Source of the DNA: Candidatus Onthoplasma faecigallinarum | Lineage (GTDB): Bacteria > Bacillota > Clostridia > Christensenellales > UBA1242 | NCBI GenBank assembly: GCA_018715225.1 | Contig: DVMB01000074.1 | Span: forward strand, 1 to 7,805 | Direction: 5' to 3' | DNA length: 7,805 bases | In this document: positions 1 to 4,564 of the stretch, piece by piece | Layout of the letters: every line of letters begins with the position of its first letter | Position numbering within the stretch: the first letter of the stretch is position 1 | Position numbers and translations under genes: made by a program | The notes under the pieces: generated by a model | The model's database searches: none | Told to the model about the DNA's origin: nothing | Seen by the model: only the letters and a program-made list of their open reading frames with translations

Positions 1-46
1 CATGCAAGAGTCAAAGTCTTGTGCCTTACCGCTTGGCGATACCCCA
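1..46 (-). tRNA. tRNA-Gln(TTG), 3' part cut off by the window edge
   Basis: On the minus strand the gene starts with TGGGGTATCGCCAAGCGG at 46 and runs through the D arm into an anticodon stem CAAGA/TCTTG enclosing the loop CTTTGAC, giving anticodon TTG. The 5' sequence is the typical bacterial tRNA-Gln start. The variable loop, T arm and acceptor 3' strand lie beyond position 1, so CCA encoding cannot be judged. Confidence 0.93.
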
Positions 47-76
47 CTATAACTCCAAATAAGTCTACCTATTTAT

Positions 77-106
77 ATTATCACAAAAAAATTAATTGTC
101 AATCAA
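77..106 (-). promoter_or_regulatory. Probable promoter of tRNA-Gln
   Basis: Reading the minus strand, TTGATT (101-106), an 18-bp spacer and GATAAT (77-82) preceded by TGT form a sigma-A-like promoter with an extended -10. Start would be near 70, about 24 bases before the mature tRNA. An overlapping TTGACA at 97-102 is an alternative -35 for a slightly downstream -10 (ATATAA). Confidence 0.55.
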
Positions 107-181
107 TTTTCATAATAAAACCGACAAAATATGTATTTTTATGTTAATTTAATGTGTGAACTATTTAATTAAAATATAACA

Positions 182-808
182 TTAGATATTTAAAGGTTTC
201 AACTTTGTGTACCAATATTTCTCATCAATACCAAAATTTTTAAAATACGGCATGTGATACATAAAGAATATGTCTGCCAAGTCATATTTACCGCTATCTA
301 CATATCGCTTTAATTCCTTGTTTTTTAACATCTCGGGTTTTAAATGTGCTAACGACACCTGCCCTAAGTCTTGATATTTTTTAAATTCCAACACGCATTC
401 TAACTTATCTATTGCTTTAGCAAATTTAGCTTCCTTACTGGTTTGCTCATTGTATTCATCGGTCAATTTCGTCAATGTTTCACTTTTGCGTAGCCCTTTA
501 ACAATTTCGTGTACTCCTGCCCTAGCCTTATCCTTCAGCAAATCTTTGTCTATATCATCTAATGGAGTAACATCACCTATAACTATCTCTTCCAATTCAT
601 GAATTGTAAGCATCTCCAAAATCTTACCCAAGTCTATATCTAAATCTAATTCACTAACTAAAGAAATAGCCAAAATGTTACACCCATAGATGTGTTCCGC
701 TATACTTTCTAGACGTTCTTTCTTTACTCCCCACTGAACAGCACCCTGTCTAAGCATGTCTTTTATTTTAGTTGCTTTATAATAAAACAAAAACGCATCT
801 TCCAACAT
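182..808 (-). CDS. HD-domain phosphohydrolase (HD_3 / YfbR-HDDC2-like)
   Basis: The 208-residue product is an all-helical cytoplasmic protein resembling the HD_3 group, whose studied members (YfbR, HDDC2) are metal-dependent 5'-deoxynucleotidases. The conserved series is visible: R32-x-E34-S-x-A-E38-H39 (first metal His), H70-E71 followed by LEEIVIGD (E74, G78, D79) and P82, then D134-K-L-E. The signature HD doublet reads His-Glu (H70-E71), a conservative change at a metal ligand, so substrate and metal use may differ from YfbR. The length is normal for the family. Start choice is supported by TAGGAG at 814-819, with spacing of 5 bases. It is monocistronic, with its own promoter directly upstream, and no clear intrinsic terminator is seen downstream. 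The nucleotidase role is inferred from the family, and the exact substrate is unknown. Confidence 0.85.
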   Translation of the reverse strand: MLEDAFLFYYKATKIKDMLRQGAVQWGVKKERLESIAEHIYGCNILAISLVSELDLDIDLGKILEMLTIHELEEIVIGDVTPLDDIDKDLLKDKARAGVHEIVKGLRKSETLTKLTDEYNEQTSKEAKFAKAIDKLECVLEFKKYQDLGQVSLAHLKPEMLKNKELKRYVDSGKYDLADIFFMYHMPYFKNFGIDEKYWYTKLKPLNI

Positions 809-823
809 ATTATCTCCTATTTC

Positions 824-852
824 ATATTAACATATAGACATCAAAATGTAAA
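824..852 (-). promoter_or_regulatory. Promoter of the HD-domain gene
   Basis: Minus strand: TTTACA (847-852), 17-bp spacer, TAATAT (824-829) with TG one base upstream (extended -10). The expected start is near 817, which falls inside the ribosome site TAGGAG (814-819), so the mRNA leader would be only about 9-11 bases. Confidence 0.6.
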
Positions 853-1034
853 CAAATCACTGATTCAAATTTTCTGTATCGCATTTATTAAATTCTTCCA
901 AAATAGTGCTTTAAGTATACAAACAAAAATTTGAGATAATTTGCCGTACTGTTAGACAATTATTACATTTAAAGTTTATTCTAACTATATTGGAATATAT
1001 ATGTGCCTGATTAATGTTGATTTTATAACTTTTT

Positions 1035-1670
1035 TTATAAATGATTTATTATTGATTTGACTTCGTCCAACAATTTACCAATAAGGAACCCATCAATAGC
1101 CGCATGATTTACTTGAAGAGAAACATTTACCCATCGCTCGCCCTTTTCGTTTATTTTCATTTTGTCAAAACTGACTTGTGGTATAAAAGAATTTCTTTGG
1201 ACATCTTTTGGGTGCGTTATGTGAGTAAATTCAAACCATGGTGTACATGACATATACGCAATTACCTGACTTCTCCTAGCGTTAGGAGGTAAAGGTTCAG
1301 TAAATGTGGTTTGAGATTGTAGTTTCTTTTTAGTCTCATTACAAAATTTTTCAATATCTGGATAGTATCTGCTGACGACAATTTTAAAAATTTCTTCACC
1401 CGGCTTCATTACACACATATCGGCAAATACTCCATCCTCAACTACAATTTTACCATTGATTGAGCGAATCATAAATTCTTCAAATTTTAAAAATGCAGTG
1501 TAAAATACATGACACAAGCAAAAATAAAACGACAAACCTTTAGACTTTGCAAATTCATAGACTTTAGATACTTCTAATGGTGTACAGAGCGAAATCTGTG
1601 GAATATCAAATTGATAATACAGATTGAAAATATCCTTTCTTTTCCATGATTCTAAATCAATTTCTCTCAT
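1035..1670 (-). CDS. Chloramphenicol acetyltransferase-fold acyltransferase, divergent CatA-like
   Basis: The 211-residue protein matches type-A chloramphenicol acetyltransferase (CAT) over its full length. CATs are trimeric cytoplasmic enzymes that move an acetyl group from acetyl-CoA to the drug. Landmarks are W9-K-R11 (R11 at the place of CAT Arg18), S141-C-T-P-W145-F-E-F-T-H, and the catalytic motif N188-H189-A-A-I-D193-G194 near the C-terminus (HHxxxDG in CAT, so H189 is the general base and D193 the structural partner). Two active-site positions differ: the Asn146/Ser148 pair of CATIII aligns with E147/H150, and the first His of HH is Asn. Ser148 stabilises the transition state in CATIII, so activity on chloramphenicol is doubtful and another acceptor is plausible. 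AAAAAGGA at 1681-1688 supports the start. It is monocistronic and unrelated to its neighbours. Confidence 0.88.
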   Translation of the reverse strand: MREIDLESWKRKDIFNLYYQFDIPQISLCTPLEVSKVYEFAKSKGLSFYFCLCHVFYTAFLKFEEFMIRSINGKIVVEDGVFADMCVMKPGEEIFKIVVSRYYPDIEKFCNETKKKLQSQTTFTEPLPPNARRSQVIAYMSCTPWFEFTHITHPKDVQRNSFIPQVSFDKMKINEKGERWVNVSLQVNHAAIDGFLIGKLLDEVKSIINHL

Positions 1671-1703
1671 ATATGAATGTTCCTTTTTATCTATCTAATA
1701 TAA

Positions 1704-1731
1704 AATATACTATAAAAACAAAACTTTTCAA
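1704..1731 (-). promoter_or_regulatory. Probable promoter of the CAT-like gene
   Basis: Minus strand: TTGAAA (1726-1731), 16-bp spacer, TATATT (1704-1709). It lies about 35-60 bp upstream of the start codon. The region is very AT-rich, so chance -10 matches are expected. This pair has the best -35 and spacing. Confidence 0.45.
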
Positions 1732-1760
1732 AACATTTTACAAAAAAAAGAAAGCCCTAA

Positions 1761-1892
1761 CCCCAAAAAACTTGTTCGCAGTGAGACTAAATCTCGGGTT
1801 CCCATGAAAACTAGTTTGAAATGGGGTTACGGCTGTCGCCCATGAATAAAGTTTTGCGACCAGCAAAACGAGAAAAAAGGGCGTACTGCCCA
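1761..1892 (+). repeat. tRNA-flanking hairpin repeat, copy A (one 40-bp unit plus 92-bp terminal module)
   Basis: This is the first of two copies of an undescribed-looking element. Positions 1761-1800 form one 40-bp unit that starts with CCCC and ends CTAAATCTCGGGTT. Positions 1801-1892 form the terminal module: hairpin CCCAT...ATGGG, then GGCTGTCGCCC, hairpin GTTTTGC-GACCA-GCAAAAC, and GGGCGTACTGCCCA. CGCCC and GGGCG can pair around the inner hairpin. The module aligns without gaps to 2937-3028 at 81 of 92 positions. It ends two bases from the encoded CCA of tRNA-Leu. It is GC-richer than its surroundings and carries no credible protein gene. Confidence 0.85.
1873..1891 (-). terminator. Likely intrinsic terminator of tRNA-Leu supplied by repeat copy A
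   Basis: Downstream of tRNA-Leu on the minus strand, GGGC-AGTAC-GCCC is followed at once by six T residues. The stem is short (4 GC pairs) but stands right before a U-run. The matching hairpin in copy B lacks the T-run, so the terminator function would be specific to this copy. Confidence 0.55.
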
Positions 1893-1894
1893 CA

Positions 1895-1977
1895 TGGTGC
1901 GGATGAAGGGACTTGAACCCCCACGGTCGCCCACTAGATCCTAAGTCTAGCGCGTCTGCCAATTTCGCCACATCCGC
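1895..1977 (-). tRNA. tRNA-Leu(TAG)
   Basis: The acceptor stem GCGGATG/CATCCGC, discriminator A and encoded CCA (1895-1897) are complete. The anticodon stem CTAGA/TCTAG encloses CTTAGGA, giving anticodon TAG, which reads CUN leucine codons. A long variable arm (around GGGCGACCGT) is present, as required for a class II tRNA. The T arm reads GGGGGTTCAAGTCCC. The 3' end is 2 bp from repeat copy A. Confidence 0.96.
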
Positions 1978-1995
1978 ACGTCTCAACTCTCACTA

Positions 1996-2024
1996 TTGAT
2001 AAATTGCTTCGTTTTGACTCGCAA
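1996..2024 (-). promoter_or_regulatory. Possible promoter of tRNA-Leu
   Basis: Minus strand: TTGCGA (2019-2024), 17-bp spacer, TATCAA (1996-2001), giving a start about 12 bases before the mature tRNA. The match is moderate. Read-through from tRNA-Lys upstream is the alternative. Confidence 0.35.
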
Positions 2025-2040
2025 TTATATCTTTCCCCTC

Positions 2041-2066
2041 AGTTGCTCCTTTTATGAAGGACAACT
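2041..2066. other. Hairpin in the tRNA-Lys to tRNA-Leu spacer
   Basis: AGTTG(C)TCCTT pairs with AAGGACAACT, giving ten base pairs with one bulged C and a 5-base loop. No T-run follows on either strand, so a terminator is unlikely. The strong purine/pyrimidine strand bias of 2030-2100 accompanies it. Nothing else was recognised in the 220-bp spacer 1978-2197. It may be an RNA processing site between two co-transcribed tRNAs, which is speculative. Confidence 0.4.
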
Positions 2067-2197
2067 AAAAGTTTTCCTTCTTTACTTCCTTACATTAAGG
2101 TATTTGTTTAATTTTGTTTTTTCGATTAAGTATATTTAAATTTAATAATATTTAATTAATTTATGTTTAGTTTAAAGTCGTAACATGCGGACTAATT

Positions 2198-2273
2198 TGG
2201 TGGCTCATCCGGGACTTGAACCCGGGACACCATGATTAAAAGTCATGTGCTCTACCAACTGAGCTAATGAACC
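2198..2273 (-). tRNA. tRNA-Lys(TTT)
   Basis: Acceptor GGTTCAT/ATGAGCC (one G-U pair), discriminator A and encoded CCA (2198-2200). The anticodon stem CATGA/TCATG encloses CTTTTAA, giving anticodon TTT. The D arm AGCTCAGTTGGTAGAGC and T arm CCCGGGTTCAAGTCCCGG are canonical. Its only convincing promoter lies upstream of a truncated second copy (2405-2450), so transcription probably crosses the intervening palindromic DNA. Confidence 0.96.
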
Positions 2274-2303
2274 ATATTTGATTGATATATTAAGATAATG
2301 TAT

Positions 2304-2390
2304 CCCGGGAACCCGGGCTTTCCTGTCGGAACCGGACCGCAATCACAGATTGCTCCCGTTCGCTTGCTAAAAACAATTATCAATTGTTTT
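2304..2390. repeat. GC-rich palindrome cluster between intact and truncated tRNA-Lys
   Basis: Within the 129-bp stretch separating the two tRNA-Lys copies there are successive palindromes: CCCGGG-AA-CCCGGG (2304-2317), TTCC-TGTC-GGAA (2320-2331), GCAATC-ACA-GATTGC (2339-2353) and AAAACAATT-ATC-AATTGTTTT (2370-2390). Positions 2304-2365 are far richer in GC than the flanks, which suggests an inserted element. On the minus strand the last hairpin is followed by T residues and could act as a weak terminator. CCCGGGTTCCCGGG on the minus strand also resembles a shortened T arm of tRNA-Lys, so part of it may be tRNA debris. Confidence 0.6.
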
Positions 2391-2404
2391 CTTAACGCGC
2401 TCAC

Positions 2405-2450
2405 CCATGATTAAAAGTCATGTGCTCTACCAACTGAGCTAATGAACCAT
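2405..2450 (-). pseudogene. Truncated duplicate of tRNA-Lys (5' half only)
   Basis: Positions 2405-2450 are identical over all 46 bases to 2230-2275, the 5' half of tRNA-Lys from the first base through the anticodon stem. The 3' half (T arm, acceptor strand, CCA) is missing and replaced by the palindrome cluster. It cannot form a tRNA. It lies between the Lys promoter and the intact gene, so it would be transcribed as a leader. Confidence 0.88.
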
Positions 2451-2496
2451 GCCGTAAATTTCTTTTAATTGTTCCAAAATCACTGACGACTTTTGT

Positions 2497-2525
2497 ATTA
2501 TACACTATCATTACAAAAAAAACAA
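2497..2525 (-). promoter_or_regulatory. Promoter of the tRNA-Lys (and perhaps tRNA-Leu) transcript
   Basis: Minus strand: TTGTTT (2520-2525), 17-bp spacer, perfect TATAAT (2497-2502). The start near 2490 is about 40 bases upstream of the truncated tRNA-Lys copy. No comparable promoter was found between 2276 and 2404. Confidence 0.65.
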
Positions 2526-2587
2526 GTAAATTTATAAAAAATTTCAAAAAAATTTTCAAATACCTTAATAAAAAATAAAAAATTACC

Positions 2588-2617
2588 TTGACAATTAAAA
2601 ATGAAATATGTTATCAT
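2588..2617 (+). promoter_or_regulatory. Promoter of the tRNA-Gly (and probably tRNA-His) transcript
   Basis: Perfect TTGACA (2588-2593), 18-bp spacer and TATCAT (2612-2617) with TGT directly upstream, an extended -10. The start near 2624 leaves about 14 bases before tRNA-Gly. It is divergent from the tRNA-Lys promoter. Confidence 0.7.
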
Positions 2618-2637
2618 ACACACGTCGACATGAAAAT

Positions 2638-2711
2638 GCGGGTGTAGCTCAATGGTAGAGCGCTAGCCTTCCAAGCTAGTTACGAGGGTTCGATTCCCTT
2701 CACCCGCTCCA
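2638..2711 (+). tRNA. tRNA-Gly(TCC)
   Basis: Acceptor GCGGGTG/CACCCGC, discriminator T, encoded CCA (2709-2711). The anticodon stem CTAGC/GCTAG encloses CTTCCAA, giving anticodon TCC. D arm and T arm (GAGGGTTCGATTCCCTT) are canonical. No clear terminator follows, so tRNA-His may share the transcript. Confidence 0.97.
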
Positions 2712-2855
2712 TCTATTTAATAGATATAGTATAGATGATTATTAAGATTTCTAACCATATCTACAAAATAGCAAAATTAACACTAACTCTTATAATATTT
2801 ATTTTTTGCAAGAACTGGCTTCAAGCAAGAAAAAGGAGTCACAAGGGAAAGGGTC

Positions 2856-3028
2856 CCCCATAAGACATTGTCGCAATAGGGCTAAATCTCGGGGTCCCCA
2901 CAAGTACTTGTACGAAGTGGGGTTCAATTCGGGGTCCCCATGAAAACTTGTTTGAAATGGGGTTACGGCTGTCGCCCAAAAGTAAAGTTTTGCGAATAGC
3001 AAAACGCACATAGAGGGCGTACTGCCCA
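2856..3028 (+). repeat. tRNA-flanking hairpin repeat, copy B (two 40-bp units plus terminal module)
   Basis: Units of exactly 40 bp at 2856-2895 and 2896-2935 both start CCCCA and end CGGGGT. They are followed by the 92-bp terminal module (2937-3028) shared with copy A. Each unit can fold as a CCCC/GGGG-closed hairpin, for example CCCCAC...GTGGGG. The GC-richer, repeat-like sequence seems to begin further left, near 2808, with an imperfect TTGCAAGAA/TTCAAGCAA inverted repeat. The element ends 5 bp before tRNA-His. The gene-free stretch 2712-3033 holds this element and nothing else recognisable. The long reading frame across it on the minus strand is a by-product of the repeat. Confidence 0.85.
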
Positions 3029-3033
3029 TACGT

Positions 3034-3110
3034 GGTGGCTATAGTTCAGTCGGTAGAGCGCCAGATTGTGGATCTGGTTGTCGTGGGTTCGAGTCCCTCT
3101 AGCCACCCCA
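3034..3110 (+). tRNA. tRNA-His(GTG)
   Basis: Acceptor GTGGCTA/TAGCCAC with the extra G-1 (3034) opposite C73, the identity element for histidyl-tRNA synthetase, and encoded CCA (3108-3110). The anticodon stem CCAGA/TCTGG encloses TTGTGGA, giving anticodon GTG. Repeat copy B ends 5 bp upstream. No separate promoter is evident. Confidence 0.97.
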
Positions 3111-3138
3111 TCAAATACTGCATATAGCAGTGTGAATT

Positions 3139-3183
3139 AATGACTTAATCTATATCTTGTGTGATATGATTAAGTCATTTTTT
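3139..3183 (+). terminator. Intrinsic terminator after tRNA-His
   Basis: AATGACTTAATC (3139-3150) pairs perfectly with GATTAAGTCATT (3168-3179). The stem extends by ATATC/GATAT after one bulged T. It is followed by a T-run ending at 3183. It closes the Gly-His tRNA unit. Confidence 0.85.
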
Positions 3184-3256
3184 CAATTGAATAGAATTTT
3201 AGTTAGATCTAACAATTCTCTTATACGTCTGGTTTAATCTTTTGTATAACAATTAT

Positions 3257-3286
3257 TTGATATTTAAAATCTAATTATGATATAAT
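3257..3286 (+). promoter_or_regulatory. Promoter of the MBL-hydrolase/nitroreductase operon
   Basis: TTGATA (3257-3262), 18-bp spacer, perfect TATAAT (3281-3286) with TGA in front (extended -10). The start is expected near 3293, the first base of the AGGAG ribosome site, so the leader would be about 10 bases. Confidence 0.72.
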
Positions 3287-3302
3287 AAATTTAGGAGTAA
3301 AT

Positions 3303-3926
3303 ATGAAATTAAATATTAAAATAAATTGCCACAGTTCAATATGTATAAACGATGTTTATTATATTGATCCTTTCAAGATTACAACAAAAACCAACAATGC
3401 AAAAATCATCTTCATCACTCACCCACACTATGACCACCTTGATATGTCGTCCATCAAAAAGCTGATCAACAACAATACAATAATTATATGCACCGAATCA
3501 TCAAAAGAGATTATTCAAAAAGAACTTATCAACAAAATCATAGTTGTCGAACCTAATCAAAAAGGGAAAATTGAAATCATTGAATATTCTACCTTCCCTG
3601 CATACAACTTTGGGCATCATCATTTCAAAGAACTAGGTTATGTGGGATATAATCTTATTATTGATGACATTAAACACACCATTTGCGGAGATACGGACGC
3701 CACTGAAGAGTTAAAACAGATCAAAACAGACGTACTATTGATTCCTATTGGTGGCACATATACTATGGATGCTAAAGAAGCCGCCGACCTAACAAATATT
3801 ATGAAGCCAAAGGTCGTAATACCTACCCACTATAACTGTATAGAAGGCACCGCGAAAAAAGAAGCCGAAAAAATTTTTATCGACAATGTCAATCCAAAAA
3901 TTGAAGTAGTTATAAAAATCAAATAA
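3303..3926 (+). CDS. MBL-fold metallohydrolase, UlaG-like (Lactamase_B_3 type)
   Basis: The 207-residue protein is a compact metallo-beta-lactamase-fold hydrolase of the UlaG/YtkL-like branch. Visible features are H10-S-S in the first strands, Y20-I-D22-P23-F, the metal-binding T39-H40-P-H42-Y-D44-H45 (HxHxDH), an H105-H-H107 cluster, the metal-bridging G129-D130-T-D and a final P174-T-H176. All ligands of a two-metal site are therefore present. The family includes a lactonase that opens L-ascorbate-6-phosphate and RNA/nucleotide-phosphate hydrolases. The substrate here cannot be named. AGGAG at 3293-3297 decides the start. Its stop codon overlaps the ribosome site of the nitroreductase (TAAGGAG), so the two are an operon with likely coupled translation. 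Confidence 0.88.
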   Translation: MKLNIKINCHSSICINDVYYIDPFKITTKTNNAKIIFITHPHYDHLDMSSIKKLINNNTIIICTESSKEIIQKELINKIIVVEPNQKGKIEIIEYSTFPAYNFGHHHFKELGYVGYNLIIDDIKHTICGDTDATEELKQIKTDVLLIPIGGTYTMDAKEAADLTNIMKPKVVIPTHYNCIEGTAKKEAEKIFIDNVNPKIEVVIKIK

Positions 3927-3935
3927 GGAGAAACC

Positions 3936-4457
3936 ATGAACAAAACTATAAAAAATTTAATTGAAAGAAGAAGTTGCAAAGATTTTAAAGACGAACAAAT
4001 AAGTGACGAAGATTTGAATCTCATTTTAAAAGCGGGAACATTCGCTCCATGTGGAATGGGCATGCAGTCGCCAATTATATTAGTCTTGCAGAATAAGACT
4101 ACAATAAAAAAATTATCTAAACTAAATGCCAAAATCATGAATGCTAAAAAAGACCCATTTTACAACGCCCCTACCATTTTGATTGTAATGGCAGATAAAA
4201 ACATACCAACTTACAGAGAAGATGCAAGCCTTGTCCTAGGCAATTTGATGAATGCGGCATACAGCCTTGGAATCGGTTCATGCTGGATACATCGGGCCAA
4301 GGAAGAGTTCGAAACAGATGAAGGAAAGGCTATGTTAAAGAAATGGAAAATTCCAGAAAATTATGTCGGCGTAGGTCATTGTATATTGGGCTATCCTAAT
4401 TCTCCATACAAACCAGCAAAACCACGTAAACCTGATTATATAAGAGTTGTGAAATAA
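3936..4457 (+). CDS. Nitroreductase-family FMN oxidoreductase
   Basis: The 173-residue protein is a small member of the nitroreductase family. These are homodimeric cytoplasmic flavoproteins that pass electrons from NAD(P)H to quinones, nitro compounds or other acceptors. The FMN phosphate-binding start R11-R12-S13 is present, then A37-P-C-G40-M-G-M-Q44-S-P (FMN ring and ribityl contacts), E95-D-A-S-L-V-L-G-N helix, and G112-I-G-S-C-W117-I-H with a C-terminal G146-V-G-H148-C-I-L-G-Y-P motif. The usual length of the family is near 170-220, so this is a complete compact form. GGAG at 3927-3930 fuses with the upstream stop codon, supporting this start and co-expression with the MBL hydrolase. 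The physiological acceptor is unknown. Confidence 0.92.
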   Translation: MNKTIKNLIERRSCKDFKDEQISDEDLNLILKAGTFAPCGMGMQSPIILVLQNKTTIKKLSKLNAKIMNAKKDPFYNAPTILIVMADKNIPTYREDASLVLGNLMNAAYSLGIGSCWIHRAKEEFETDEGKAMLKKWKIPENYVGVGHCILGYPNSPYKPAKPRKPDYIRVVK

Positions 4458-4497
4458 TCATAACCTTTTTACAAACTATATATAGGACTAAAAACAT

Positions 4498-4526
4498 TTG
4501 CAAAATGTTTTAGAAAATTATTTAAT
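4498..4526 (+). promoter_or_regulatory. Probable promoter of the SDR gene
   Basis: TTGCAA (4498-4503), 17-bp spacer, TTTAAT (4521-4526), start near 4533. It overlaps a 9-bp inverted repeat AAAACATTT-GCA-AAATGTTTT (4491-4511) that could be an operator or a weak terminator of the preceding operon. A second candidate -10 (GATAAA, 4551-4556) would give an almost leaderless mRNA. Confidence 0.45.
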
Positions 4527-4564
4527 TGTTTGAAAATATCTCAAAAAAATGATAAAATTTAAAT

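Noticed and set aside
1738..1986. Minus-strand reading frame of 82 codons
   Set aside because: It reads through tRNA-Leu in antisense frames and then through repeat A. The peptide is the usual artefact of a tRNA-Leu gene, and there is no ribosome site.
1978..2197. Possible T-box or other riboswitch in the tRNA spacer
   Set aside because: No T-box core sequence, no terminator/antiterminator pair and no downstream amino-acid gene. Only one simple hairpin is seen.
2198..2450. Integrated genetic element with att sites at tRNA-Lys
   Set aside because: The duplicated part is the tRNA 5' half, only 129 bp lie between the copies, and no integrase or cargo gene is present.
2856..2935. CRISPR-like 40-bp periodicity
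   Set aside because: Only two full units exist, conserved ends and variable middles fold as hairpins, and there are no identical direct repeats with unique spacers of constant size and no cas genes.
2799..3029. Minus-strand reading frame of 76 codons sharing WATAVTPFQTSFHG with the frame at 1738-1986
   Set aside because: The shared peptide is simply the translated repeat. The frame has no start signals, and sequence differences between copies follow hairpin structure, not codons.
3830..4138. Minus-strand frame of 102 codons over the MBL/nitroreductase junction
   Set aside because: Shadow of two well-supported plus-strand genes, with no ribosome site or recognisable protein features.
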